Source: Nicotiana tabacum (lineage: Eukaryota > Streptophyta > Magnoliopsida > Solanales > Solanaceae). Taken from it: 64,000 nt of DNA. Position 1 is the stretch's first letter. Every line of letters begins with the position of its first letter. The translations under genes were made by a program, and so were the position numbers. Below the pieces are notes generated by a model. That model made no database searches. It was not told the origin of the DNA and worked only from the letters and a program-made list of their open reading frames with translations. Location: the NCBI RefSeq assembly GCF_000715075.1, contig NC_134096.1, positions 68,081,026 to 68,145,025 of the forward strand, read 5' to 3'. Of the stretch, positions 23,500 through 36,183 are shown one piece after another.

Positions 23500-23863
23500 C
23501 GCCCTTTTTATCATTTTATGGCTCGGCCTTTTACACGTAGTCCACAGCTACGAGTATGTACTTGTTGCCATATGAGCTGACGAAAGGCCCCATGAAATCG
23601 ATTTCCCATACATTAAACACTTCTACCTCCTAAATTGGGTTCATAGGCATCTCATGTCGGCGGAAAATATTCCCGGTTCGTTGGCATTCGTTATAACCCT
23701 TCACCCATAAGTGTGCATCTTTGAACAATATCTGCCAGTAGAAGCCCGACTCCAACACTTTCGCAGCTGTCCTTACTCCTCCAAAATGGCCACCATATGG
23801 TGACGCGTGACAATCCTGCAAAATAAAAGATTGGTCTATCTCGGGGATACATCTCTGGATCAT
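23500..23863 (-). pseudogene. Athila integrase, N-terminal fragment
   Basis: The zinc-binding segment is readable as HASPYGGHFGG followed by YNECQRTG, in which the first cysteine of the usual CxxC pair is lost. A frame break follows, then the start of the catalytic core ([23 protein letters not shown] near 23525-23610 on the minus strand). A stop follows and the sequence leaves the family. Integration activity is impossible. Confidence 0.8.
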
Positions 23864-24034
23864 GTTATCAACACAAATCCTGAACAGATAACACTCATCC
23901 CAATAATATATGCAACAGTCACGAAAGAATTTTTTCTTTTGAACAGAGGAAAGGTCATAGGGAACAATACCGCTTGCCAGGTAGTTTGCAATGTCTGCAT
24001 ACCATGGCGCTACCTCAAGACTCGTGGCTAGTAG

Positions 24035-25579
24035 TTATTCATCCAGGAAAGTCTCCACAATCTCTTCTACCTCAACCTTCTTTTCGGCTCCTTCCAGCCT
24101 AGACAAGTGATCAACCACTTGGTTCTTCGTTCCCTTTCGTTCACGGATTTCCAAGTCAAATTCTTGCAGCAGTAGCACCCATCGAATCAGGCGCGGCTTT
24201 GACTCCTTCTTATCAATCAGGTACCTGAGAGCAGCATGGTCAATATAAACAATTACCTTTGAGCCTATCAGGTATGACCTGAATTTGTCAAATGCGAACA
24301 CCACTACTAGTATCTCCTTCTCGGTCACTGTGTAATTTAGTTGGGCACCACTCAAAGTTCTACTTGCGTAATATATTGGATGCATGACTTTGTCTTTGTG
24401 CTTCCCGAGTACTGCTCCCACAGCATAGTCGCTTGCATCACACATCAGCTCAAATGGTTGCTCCAAGTCAGGTGCAACTATGATAGGTGTTGTTACCAGC
24501 CTCTTCTTCAATTCCTCAAAAGCTACCCTGCAGTCATTAGAAAACACAAAAGGGTGATCTTTTTCAAGCAATTTACATAAGAAGTTAGCAATTTTGGAAA
24601 AATCTTTTATAAACCATCTATATAACCCGGCATAGCCAAGGAAACTTCTTATTGCTTTGACGGAAGTGGGTGGTGGAAGCTTTTATATCACATCAACCTT
24701 TGCACGATCTACCTCAATGCCCTTACTCGACACTAGGTGCCCCAAGACTATACCTTCATGTACCATAAAATGGCACTTTTCCCAGTTGAGCACCAGATTA
24801 GTCTCCACACATATTTTCAGTACTCTTTTCAAATTCTTTAGGCAATCATCGAATGAGTCTTCCACCACCGAGAAATCATCCATAAAGACCTCCATGATGT
24901 CCTCTACCATATAAGTGAAGATGGCCATCATGCACCTTTGAAATGTGGCGGGTGTATTGCATAGGCCGAACGGCATCCTCCGGAAGGTGTAGACGCCATA
25001 TGGACAGCTGAATGTTGTTTTCTCTCTATCTTTCGGAGCAATGGAGATTTGATTATACCCCGAGTATCCATCCATAAAGCAAAAGCGGGACTTCCCAGCC
25101 AATCTATCTAGCATTTGATCAATGAACGGCAAGGGAAAGTGGTTTTTTCAGGTGGCTTTATTCAATCTTCTGTAGTCCATACAAATTCTCCATCCCGTGA
25201 CTGTTCTTGTTGATATCAACTCATTGTTCTTGTTTTGCACTACAGTCATCCCACCTTTCTTAGGCACACATTGGACTGGGCTAATCCAGTTGCTGTCGGA
25301 GATGGGGAAAATGATCCCCGCATCTAACCACTTTATCACCTCCCTTTTCACAACTTCCTTCATGTTGGGTTTCAACCTTCTTTGATGTTCTATGGAAGGT
25401 TTGTGGCCATCTTCCAGTAGAATCTTATGCATACAGAAGGCTGGGCTGATACCCTTAATGTCTGCAATTGTCCAACTAATTGCAGTTTTGCACTCACTCA
25501 ATACCTGCAAAAGCTGTTCTTTCTGCACATCTAATAAACCAGATGATATGATAACAGGTAAAGTTGAGTTAGGTCCCAA
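24035..25579 (-). pseudogene. Athila reverse transcriptase and RNase H
   Basis: The RT spans about 25579-24683 in two frames. The first holds RICMDYRRLNKAT. The second begins MPFIDQMLDRLAGK and contains FMDGYSGYNQI, YTFRRMPFGLCNTPATFQRCM and the catalytic FMDDFSV (the FMDD form is usual for this lineage). RNase H (24571-24035) carries [15 protein letters not shown], then the YTVTEKE and DHAALRYL segments and HLSRLE at its end. The catalytic aspartates are visible, but frame breaks at about 25140 and 24660 prevent a single product. Confidence 0.92.
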
Positions 25580-25599
25580 GAAAGCATGCCTGAGGTGAG

Positions 25600-26511
25600 G
25601 TGGTAGCGCTTTAGTTCCAACTTTGATGGCTCTTCTATTGATGGCTTAGCTGGAGGAATTTTTCTTTCTTCTAAGTGAAGAGGCTTAAATTCGAGCTCTC
25701 TTTTCCAAAACCCTTGGCCTTCAAGAGCCAGCACCCACTCCACCAAATCCTCTCCATTTGCTTCATTTAAGTTTATGAGACAGGCTGCTAGAGGGTCTTT
25801 AGCGTTTAAGGTCTCATCTTCCTCCTCCAAAATTACATCCACGACTTCTATTAAAGAGCAGTTAGCAAATTCACTTGGTCGCCGCATAGATTTCTGCACG
25901 TTGAATGTTATTTCTTCATCATTTAGTCTCATTTTGAGCTCTCCAGTTTCACAGTCAATTAAAGCTCTCCCAGTGGCCAAGAATGGTCTTCCCAAAATTA
26001 TGGGAATCTCCTCGTCAACCCGGCAGTGTAGACTCTAGAATGACAAAATCTGATGGGAACACAAACTTCCCAATCTGTACTAATACATCATCAAGGATAC
26101 CAGAGGGCCTCTTCACTGTCCGGTCGGCTAGTTGTAGTAACATGGACGTGGGTCTAGCTCTTCCAATGCCTAACCTTTTGTAGATATCCAAGGGCATCAA
26201 ATTTATGTTTGCCTCCAAATCACACAATGCTTTAGCAAAGTAGTATAGTTGCCTATCGTGCATGGGATTGTTAAACTCCCTGGGTCTGACAACTTCTCAG
26301 CTATGGGTCTCGTCACGACTGCACTACAGGTATGTGTTAATGTAACAGTGGATAGGTCTTGGAAGTCAAATTTGCGAGACATTAAATCTTTCATCATTTT
26401 GGCATACCCAGGCATCTCCCGCAACACATCAATCAGTGGAATGTTCACCTGTATTTGTTTCAACATCTCCATGAAGTTCTTATATTGCTCGTCCTTATGA
26501 TATTTGGCCAA
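25600..26511 (-). pseudogene. Athila aspartic protease region
   Basis: A retropepsin-like domain spread over three frames: 26511-26203, 26263-26015 and 25995-25531. The active-site region reads [11 protein letters not shown] where this lineage normally has a glycine after the leucine, so the active site is damaged. [19 protein letters not shown] follows, a typical protease C-terminal segment. Confidence 0.8.
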
Positions 26512-26808
26512 TCTCTGCAGGAACGGTGCTGGAGGTCACTTCTTTCCTGTGATTTGACTTTTTTCTTGCGCAGGCACTGCTTCTACTATCGTTTCTTCTG
26601 TTATTTCAGTATCCTTCACAACCTCTTTTTCTTTGCTTATGCTCTTTTGTGCATGTTGTACCGTCACTTCTGTTAAACCTGTTGAATCATCTATCTCAAT
26701 GGGTACTGGCATAAGTGCTTCAGTAGGTCAGCTTTCGTGAGTAATCTCTTGCTCCAGATCTAGGTCTCTACCATTTCGTAGACTCACTGCCATAAGCTGT
26801 TTCGGGCC

Positions 26809-28347
26809 CTAATCTTTTGGATTGACTTGTGTGTCCGCAGGTAACATCCCTTGGGGACGATTGTTTAGAGCCATAGAAATCTGTCCTAATTGAATCTCAA
26901 TACCCTTTATCGCTGATTCATGTGAGTCCACTCTCTCTTGCATTTTTTCAGTGGACCCAATTAGTTGTTGCAGCATTCTGTTGTTGTTGTTGTCCAGCAT
27001 TCCCTTAAGTTCAGCAAACCCATCATCTTGTCTCACAATCTATTGTTGTTGAGGTTATTGATAAGCCAGCTGCTGATTTTGCTGGTTGTAACCCTGTTGC
27101 CTTTGGTAAGGCACTACTTGACCCTGTGGTCGCATAGCTCCAGGATTGTTGTTGTTATTGTACTGTTGATGTGCTGGTCTATATTGTTGATTCTGTTGTC
27201 CCCAATTCTGACCACCTTGCCTCTGTCCCCCATAGTTGGCTACATAGTTCATATCTTCCTGATAGTGCTGGTTGTCACCTTCCACACTCCACGAGCTTAC
27301 ATAAGGTTGGTTAATGCATGGTGTACATAAGCCCCTATTAGTTACGTCAACTATGTGTACCTGTTGCTTATGGCCTGATTCATCGATATTTTTGGTGAGG
27401 ATACTCACTTGCGTCATTAGAGTTGCCATATTTTCAGCTATGGAGTTGTTTGGGTCCAAAGCCACTCAGTGAACTATAGGAGTGATCGTAGAGTCTCTTG
27501 TCATCCATCCTAAGTTTTGGGCCATCTTATCAAGTAGGATCTTGCATTCTCTGAATGTTTTGCTAAAAAATGCTCCACCTGTTAAAGCATCAATATTGGC
27601 CTTTAAGTTGTTTGCCAATCCCATGTAGAACCTCTGCCCCAACATATGATCTGGAATGCCATGATGTGGACACTTAACCAGCATACCCTTGAACCTCTCC
27701 CATGTTTCTTGTAGTGATTTTGTCGGTCTCTACCTGAAGCTCAATATATCATCAATTTATTTGGCAGTTTTATTGGGTGGGTAGAACTTGTTCAAAAATT
27801 TCTTGATTAATTCCTCCCAAGTAGTGATGGAATTTATGGGGAGTGAATTAAGCCAAGTCTGAGCTTCTCCTGTCATCGAGAATGGAAACAACAACAACTT
27901 TATTGCTTCCGGTGTCATATTAGGTTGCCTTTGCGTGACACATATCGACAGGAAATTCTTCAGATGCTGCTACAGATCTTCAATGTATGACCCTGAGAAC
28001 AGTCCTTTGTTCTACAACAAATGTAGCATGATGTTTGTGATTTAAAATGATTCCGCTTGTATCCGAGGGACTGCGATTGTAGTTTCTAGATTGTCGGCGG
28101 TGGGTTGTGCCCAATCATATAATGCTGCTTATGGTACAAGAGGCTCCACGCCTTGATTGTTCGAGTCATTCGCATTATTTCTGTTGTTTGGATTTTCTAT
28201 TACGTCATCCATCTGTGGTTCGATTTGTTCTATTGAGTTCTGTTGCTGTTTGTTCTTCTTGTTTGCATGATTCAGTGCCTTGAGAATTTTCTCAGGATCT
28301 GATAATTCTTCAAACAATTCACCAGTTCTTGAGGAGTTTCTAGGCAT
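26809..28347 (-). pseudogene. Athila gag
   Basis: Gag starts at 28347 (MPRNSSRTGELFEEL) and continues through broken frames. The recognisable core is at 27684-27466 (GQRFYMGLANNLKANIDALTG). A glutamine/asparagine-rich section lies at 27200-27060. At least four interruptions are present. It would form the element's particle. Confidence 0.82.
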
Positions 28348-28472
28348 TCACCTGTAACACCCAAGACTACAAACGTTAGAATTTTAATGTATTTAGTTTA
28401 AAATGAAGAAAATTGACTACACTAAGAATTCTAGCACTTCTTTTAGCTGCAATTAATAATACCGTTAAATCT

Positions 28473-28487
28473 CCGGCAATGACGCCA
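28473..28487 (-). promoter_or_regulatory. Athila primer-binding site
   Basis: On the minus strand, TGGCGTCATTGCCGG starts a few bases after the LTR end. It is close to the TGGCGCCGTTGCCGG site used by Athila elements (complementary to the 3' end of tRNA-Asp), with two substitutions. Confidence 0.7.
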
Positions 28488-28492
28488 AAATT

Positions 28493-29866
28493 TGATCACG
28501 CCCAACTATGACTTATAAAAAGGACTAAGCGGTCGTTGCAAATATATTCCGGCTAATAAGTTTGGAGTCAAATCCCACAGGGAATTAGCCTATCAAACAC
28601 TGCTACTAGACTCGAATGAACTCAGTAATCAATCTTCAGAAATATTTAAGTAATAATTTGGATGTTTACTAACTAAATATTACGTAATGAAAATGCAACA
28701 ATTAATAACTAACTACTAACGGGTTGTAGATAAAAATTAGAATGATTTAAGGTTATGATTTCCCCTATTGTCGGAATCTTTTCCGCTACGTTTTCTATAA
28801 ATTTGTCTAAGTCTTCTCTATTGATCATGAGCACTCTGACTGTCGTAACTCTCTCTCGAGTAATTACCATAATTTACTAGACATATTCTCCCGAATTACG
28901 CTAGTTGGCATTAAGTACGGCTTACTCGGATCGCACTAAGGTTTCGTTATCCCTAATCCCACCTTTAAACCCTTCGTATTGATCCCTTATATACGTTAGG
29001 AGTGATGTTGTTCAATAACTACCTAAATATGCACTCTCTCCCGAGTAATACATACTAAATAGGCACAGCCAATTGAGGGCCCTTCAATCAACCACAATAA
29101 TATTATAGTTGAACAAATAGAGAAAATACTACGGTAAATCTATATTAACGTAATAAGAAAATCATCCTTCAATAGGTTCCATCAAAACCTTAGATTAGGA
29201 GTTTATCTACTCATACTCATAGTAACAATATCCAAAATATTTTGCATAATTAAATTATAAAGTAAGGATAAAGGGATGTAGAAATCGATGAGTCTAGCTC
29301 CCAACTGTTGTTCCACGAGCTATCCTTGCCTACGGTTGCCAAGAGTACTCAAAAGTAGCATTTTTAGGTCTATTTATATGTGAAGGAAAAGACCTAAATG
29401 CATAGGCTAAGTCCTAGTCAAGCCAGGAGACGAAATAAGTCTTCAAATCTCGAAATATGCGCGCCTCAGACCTGGCTCGCGAGGCTTCACGCGAGCTGAA
29501 GCTCGCCCCAGACCTGGCATCGCCAGCTTCAACGCCTGGTGAATCTCGCGTTACCCCTCGCCTAGCCTACTCCAATGCGAGCTAAAAGGCTCGCCCAACC
29601 TGCTCTAATGCCCACTTTAGGCTTGGCTTTGCCAGCTTTTTCATTTGTAGGCTGCTCACTTCTTTCTTTCTTCTTTTCAACTGTTTTCGAGCACACTTTA
29701 GACTTTAAATATTTCTTTTGCTATACTTTCATCTCCAATTCACCTACACATAAAATAGACTCCATTATGTGCAATTAAAATATAGTTTATTATTAACGCG
29801 TATAAAATACAAGGCAAATAATGTACTAAAATACGAAATTATAGCCACACATTAAGTTCCCTATCA
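28493..29866 (-). repeat. Athila 5' LTR
   Basis: On the minus strand it begins TGATAGGGAACTTAATG and ends GGGCGTGATCA, consistent with TG..CA ends, directly before the primer-binding site. It is 1374 bp long. No second copy lies in the window, so age cannot be estimated. The right edge abuts the LINE fragment. Confidence 0.8.
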
Positions 29867-31125
29867 GATACCTTGGGTTACCTCTTTCATACAAGAAGTG
29901 GAGCAAGATCGAGTGTCACCAATTAATAGAGAAGATCATTACCAGGATTAAATCAACTTTCAGCAGACATCTCTCATATGCAGGGAGACTACCAGTCATA
30001 AATTCAGTATTATTCTCGTTGCACAATTTTTGGGGGTTTGTCTTTATATTACCTCAGAGTATCTTGACTGAGGTTAACATAAAATGTAGGAGCTTTCTTT
30101 GGGGATGTACAGATGATTATAGGAAAGTGGCTCTAGTAGCTTGGAACACTCTTTGTGTTTCAAAAAAGTGGAGAGGTTTAAATATCAGATGTTGCAAGAA
30201 GTGGAATATTGCATTAGTTGGGAAGCTAATTTGGTTACTTATTGTTAAGAAAGAAGGGTTCTGGGTTAAGTGGGTGCATGGTCTTTATATAAAGAATGGC
30301 ACTGATTTCTGGAATCATGTCCCTCCAGCAGATTGTAGTTGGTACTGAAAAAGATTGCACAAGCTGAAATCTAATATGCAGACCTGATATTTGAATGATA
30401 GATATCAATTGACCTCTAATGGAGTTTACTCTGATTCAAAAAGGTACATTGCTATGTGGGGGGGGGGGTATTGAATAGGATGGAATATTCTGAATTGGTC
30501 TGGAGAGCATTGTCCTTACCTAGGCATAAGTTCATTTTGTGGCTGGCTATGCAGGAAAAATTGCTAACCAAAGATAGATTGTTGTTGATGAACATTCCTT
30601 GTGATGATGTGAGTTGCTGCTTGTGTGGTGGAGAGGGCCAAGAATCCCACCAACACCTATTTTTGGATTGCAGATGGACTTCAACACTTAGAGGTAAACT
30701 TTAAAATTGGATAGGTTGCCTATTTCCACAACTGAGGATATCAAGCACATTGGAATTTTTCAACGGGAAGCATTGGGGGAGGTTTAACAAAGAAATAGTG
30801 GCAGTTGTATACGGTGCAATGGTATATCATATATAAAAAGCTTGGAATTGGAAGATTTTTAAGGGAGTTGTTGTACATATGAGTTTTGTATACAAAGAGA
30901 TACAATAGAAAATTAGAAGTAGAATAGATATGATGCAATCCTCCAAGAGAGCCCGTAGGTGTTCTCGACTAATTAACAAGTTATGTAACTAGTCTTTTCT
31001 TTGCTGTTGGAGGCCTTGACACTAACAATACCCTTCCTGGAAAGGTGGTTGTGAGGTTAAGGTGCTCTTTAGGTGTATTATTTTTTGCTTGTTATGGTAA
31101 TCATTCACAGTTTATTACCAAAAAA
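29867..31125 (+). pseudogene. Non-LTR (LINE) retrotransposon fragment, RT end and zf-RVT
   Basis: Starting at the Athila edge, one frame reads RYLGLPLSYKKWSKIECHQL and continues to NIKCRSFLWG and then WNIALVGKLIWLL, typical of the region after the plant LINE reverse transcriptase. A second frame (about 30456-30704) holds the zf-RVT zinc domain: FILWLAMQEKLLTKDRL then CCLCGGEGQESHQHLFLDC. A run of ten G occurs near 30459. The 3' end is judged near 'ggttatggtaatc' at about 31100. The upstream RT and endonuclease are missing. Confidence 0.85.
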
Positions 31126-31584
31126 ATGGAAAATATATATTTATGGTGATGATAGTTTTGTCTTGAACAAAATTAATTTTCTGCTTCTGCTTCTTGGAAG
31201 AAGTTAGAATTTTTTGCTTCTTCCCAAAAGCAGAAAAACTGCTTCTGCTGTTAGCCAAAAGTTCTTTTTAGTATTGGCCAAACAACTTAAATTTCTAAAA
31301 AAATATTTTTTTGGGGGAAAAAAAATCCTAACTTCAGCTTTCAGGTCTGAAGAAGATGAAGAAGCGATAGCTGCTCCAATAAAAAGGTCATAGAATTTGC
31401 TTTATTTGACTAAACTTTAAACACATTATAAAAATTGACTATAGTTTAAATAGCGTGTCGAAGCGGTTACTTGTTGCTATTTCTACTCAAAGATGAGCAT
31501 AAATTCAGGAACTTGGGCCGAAGCCTATACTCCTCTCGTGGGCTTTTGTAAAATTGCGTGAAGAATTAACTTAGGTAGTCCCCA

Positions 31585-31841
31585 CTCAAGTGCTTAAACT
31601 TAAAATAGCGGGCACATGTATAATATATGTATTCTATATGTATAATTATATATAATCATTGTATAACTTATATATACCGGATAGAAAAAGTAAACAATAA
31701 ATTTGACCGACTATTTGAGTAAAGATTCCAAATTGTTTACGCAGTATTACACATGCTTCCATTTTCTTTACTCAACTCACATACCCGCTCACCTAATCGC
31801 TTAAACTAAAAAATAGCCGGTAGATATATAATATATGTATA

Positions 31842-31896
<55 letters not shown>

Positions 31897-31975
31897 TATA
31901 TAATCAATGTATAATATATATATCGGTTAGAAAAAATAAACAGTGAATCTGACTATTTATGTGAAAATCCCTTGT
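31585..31975. repeat. Pair of related AT-rich repeats
   Basis: Two direct copies, about 31590-31735 and 31790-31970. Each has 'cttaaact.aaaatagc', then 'ataatatatgtat', 'taattatatataatca.tgtataa', and 'agaaaaa.taaaca..gaat.tgac..tattt'. The second contains a (TA)n run at 31843-31891. They look like two copies of a short dispersed repeat; the family is unknown. Confidence 0.55.
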
Positions 31976-33447
31976 TTGAATTTTCTTTCAGGCTCTTTCT
32001 ATAATGAGCCACATTGATCTTTTGTACAGTGCAATCCATAAAAGAATTATTGCACATTAGTCATAAACTATACATCTAGCTCCTAATGAAATTGAGGGTT
32101 TTCTGCCCTGAGTTCTTAAATTGTTCTTTTTCAAAAAAGAAGGAGAAGTTCATAGTTAACAGAAGAATACATTATAAACAAGACTTCTTCTTGTTTATGT
32201 TTTAATTGAAGAATACATTAAAAGAAAGACATATTGAGAATCACCTGTTTTTATAAATTGTTAAGCTTGTAATTTTTTCTGCCTTTGGATGTGCAGTGAA
32301 ACGATCATGTACTTAATTCTCTGAGCCTAATTTTAAAACAATTAGTCTCTTTGAACAGAGGAGAGCAAGAAATAATAATTGTTAATGCATAGACAGGTTA
32401 GAGAATTTGTCTCTAACAGAAGTCTCGTGTGGTAAAAAAGGAAGAGTGAAGAGGAAAATGGTAAACAAATTAAAGAGGAATATGTGCGATGTTCGACTCA
32501 TCAATCCAGGCCAGGAGCCAGATGTAGAATATCTTATCTGAAGACCATTCACCAGAATATATTTTTAGAAAAGCTATCTTCTTATTTAGTGCTCGTAGAT
32601 GTGAGTAAAGCAAAATTATCTTCGTAACTTGCAGGGCAGATAAGGCAAAATAGCCTCGTAGATACTTGTACTTGTTCGTGTTTGTTATCTCGGTCCTTGT
32701 ATTCAACAAAGTTTCATACACTTATAGTTGTTCAAAATCAATATTTTAAATCTCTCTGACCGTTGACTGGGTCTATGTGGCTGCTTGACAGCTGAACTGA
32801 ACAAAACACATGTATTTCACACTTATATGGAGCGTGAGTATAATTATTTAAGCTAAAAAATAATTAAAATAATAAAAAAAGAAAAAGACAAAAAGTTAAA
32901 TACAAAAAAAAATCAATGAGTACTTTCTCTTTGCGTTTTTCCCACCTCCCCTTCCCATTTTCTCTCTCCTCCTCCCTTCTTCCATTTATTACCATTTCCC
33001 CAATTTTAACCCAAAACCCAACTATAATACAACCGTTTTCATCACCTCTCATCCACCATAAATATTCATGTCGCCACATATGCAAAAAGATTCTCAAATT
33101 GGTAATAACTTCTGAAGAAAATTCTTTTCTAGATTCCCCCTCTCCCTTCCCCAAGCTTCTGAAGACAAGTTTTTGCAAGGAATAAACATAGAAAAAGTAC
33201 AAAAAGATCTCGGACGAGCCGTTGTCCGGTAGAGGAATCTTACAAAAACTTGTTGACGGGAAGATATTGGCGTTTCGGAGCGGGTGGGCGAACAAGTTGG
33301 ACAGAAAGATATCGGCGATTCCAGGAAGAGAATGTGGAGAAACTTTGATTTGGAGGTGGTTTTGTCCCCGAAAACAATGGACGGGCTGGAGTTGAACACA
33401 GAGTTCTTGCAATATGTTTCTGGGTATTGATTTTTGTATTTCTTATG
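31976..33447. other. Spacer before copy B, no gene recognised
   Basis: AT-rich sequence with a pyrimidine-rich section at 32910-33170 followed by a more GC-balanced patch (33210-33400). Open frames exist on both strands at 32864-33582, but none shows a known domain and their composition follows the pyrimidine run. Confidence 0.35.
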
Positions 33448-35079
33448 CAGCGACAGTGTAGGGCGTCGAATTGGCCACAAAACCTTGATATATTGTTTGA
33501 GATTTGAGAAATAAAAACATATGAGTATTATTGCAATACTTGTGATTTGACTCATTGCAACTATATGGGGGGCTTCTAGCACTTCTTGTTCTCAAGGGAA
33601 CCACAGAAAAGAAAGAACTGTTCCTCTATCCGACCTTGTTCCCTCCATGTTATTGACGTAATGATGTCCAATCCGGTAGCATATTAAAAAGATTTGTTGA
33701 GCATGTTATTGACATCCAATACCATATTAGGAAAAATCAATCAAAATTAAAATATATACTGGCAAGTACGACTAGGAGGCAACGATTCAAGAGGCAAAAG
33801 GTAGATGAACATCTTCCTTTGCATTATATGAACACTGAACACACAGTAGGTTTGTTCTTGTAGTGGCCACAGGGTTATCAAAGGCAAAAGCACAAAAGAG
33901 CTTTGAGGTATGTTGGGACTTTATTTAACGAAGGAATGTGCAAATGGAGAAAAAATATAAATATGTATATGTATTCCAAAACTAATAATTATAAGCATAA
34001 ATAATAAATATATGGACAAAGAAATTGAAAAAATATGATAAAGTGAAATATCAATTGGTTATACCGCCTCTTCTCTCATAGGCAAAGGAAAAGTAGCCTT
34101 AGAACCTTGACGACGACTCTGAAGCTAAGCAAGACGAAGCGATCAACACGTTTTGTGCCTTACTTCAGGGCTTAAGAAAGCGTGCCTTTTACAACATTGA
34201 ATGGCCATGAAAAGGATGGCATGGGAGGCAGTAATGTTTGCTCGGAAACCGGGGCGAATGCAGTCCTTAGGTACCGGGTTCATCCTAATCTAATATGTTG
34301 GTAGGTACCGGGTTCATCCTAATCTAATATGTTGGATGTGGAGCATAAATATATATGTGAAAATTCACTAAAATTTCAAAAAATATTAAAATTGAGCCCA
34401 TAATTTTAAATAGTGAATTCAGTGTTAAAAACCTTAGAATTAAATAAATTTTGAACTTAGATGGAAAACGTGCTCCCAGTGCACGCTGGAAATTGTTGAC
34501 AAAGACACTGTTCTTATCCGTTACATGCAACTAAAATGAAAAAGTAAATTTGATTCTTATGTGATTTTCTAGCTAAGCAAGCTCAGGGAATTAAACATCG
34601 GCTGCCCAGTTAAAATGATGCAGAAACTAGATTAGAATCACGCACAGCATTATAAACATCGCATATACCTAGACTCCATAAATTTATGCAAGATGCACTG
34701 AAATCCAAATAGTTTTCTTTCACAAAGATCAGGAGCCTATTACAGCCTAACATAACTTGGAAAAGCGAATCATGTATTTAATTATTTATGCTTCTAGATA
34801 TTTATAGAACTTTTTGGTTTAGCTACTATTGGTAGTCTTAAAAGAAACATGTTAGAGCAGAAGAAAGATTCCAGGCGTATAATGAGCGAAGACAGGATAT
34901 AGCTAACAGGAATAGTACCTCCCATTGCATGCTCATGCAAGCTGAGTACTCATTTCTACTATGGATTACTATATAAAGATCTCTCCCATCGCTCTACTCA
35001 AAGCAGAACTCAATCAAACATCTATCAATCTGTAATTTAAGAACATTTACTGTACATTCTTGTGAAAGATAGAGAAGAA

Positions 35080-35544
35080 ATGGAGTCAAGCCGCAAGGTC
35101 TGAGGGTTCATCAAAGGAAAGCCGGTGAAGTCTTTATCCTTCATCGGCGATGCAATATGGGTTCAACAGGGTTCCTAATTACCCCTCCAAGGGATTCGTC
35201 GTCAATCAGCTGGACCGTCCATCAACTATCATCATCTTAATCATCACCAACATCATCATGATCATCAGCCAAAGCACAAGCTGGTTCCTTATAATCCAGA
35301 TAGTACTACTGCAACCTCCTTCTCATTAACTGTAGTAGACTTCACACTGAATCAGGAGCAAGTGACCATTACCGCACGTTTCATTTTATATTCCACCGGC
35401 AGAGAGTACTGATCAAAACTCTAACAGTAGTAGTAGTAGTACACCTATAGTTATGCCAAGCTGCTTGACAACGAAAGCGTTGATCTAAAGGCTGAGCCGA
35501 AGCAGTTTCCACATCCTCATCAAGAGGTGTTGCAGCAAGTTTAG
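35080..35544 (+). pseudogene. Broken small His-rich protein gene, copy B
   Basis: Nearly base-for-base the same as 7294-7758, including the TGA at codon 8 and the same frame changes. The upstream TATATAAAG near 34970 is also kept. It was therefore already a pseudogene when duplicated, or, less likely, it is translated in an unrecognised way. Family unknown. Confidence 0.55.
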
Positions 35545-36183
35545 CAGTAATCTGTATCCTTGATTAATGATCTCCATACGCCATCTATGCACGCAAGTAG
35601 CCATCTCTCCATTTTTTGTACTCCTAATAACCTCACAGGATGCTGCTTAACATCCTTCAATTACAACTTTTCAACAAAATAATATAGTTAGGTCATAATC
35701 TCTCTCTATCCACTTCTCTTTTATTTTTCTGTTTTGCCTAATAGCATTATCAGAAAAGTAAATGTGAGCAACTTCAGCTGACATGGAATTCATATATTCC
35801 TTCAAAGACCAAAACAACAATTTCTTTGGGAATGTAAACAATTTTCCATCCTGCCAGAGCACAGGCAAATAACCAAAAAGAGCATAAACAAATTTCTAGT
35901 TATACTGATCTCTTCATTGGAAGATCTATTTATGACAAGGAAAATGAACATCAGGACAAGCACCAAAAGCTTAACTAATACGACGGAGAGGAACAACTGC
36001 AATGAACCAAATGTACAACACATAAGATAGAAATATCCAGTTTCAATTATATTCACTACTAACTACTAAGCTAATATTGCAGCAAGGCATTAATAATCAT
36101 TCTCCCTCTAACTTCCAGTACTATATGGGGGAAGTCCATCAACAGGGAACAACGCAAATAGAAAGAACTAGTAATTACCAAAT

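Larger units (their letters stand above)
23480..29866 (-). mobile_element. Athila-type Ty3-gypsy element, 3' truncated
   Basis: A minus-strand element with a 5' LTR at 28493-29866, a primer-binding site at about 28473-28487, gag, protease, RT, RNase H and the start of integrase. The coding sequence ends near 23500 inside the integrase core; no 3' LTR or envelope-like region is present. The lineage call rests on the gag and protease style, the primer-binding site form and the 1.37 kb LTR. The exact left boundary is uncertain by about 50 bp. Confidence 0.85.

Noticed and set aside
32864..33582. Long overlapping open frames on both strands before copy B
   Set aside because: They follow a pyrimidine-rich composition and lack any domain; one crosses into copy B sequence without homology in copy A's flank.
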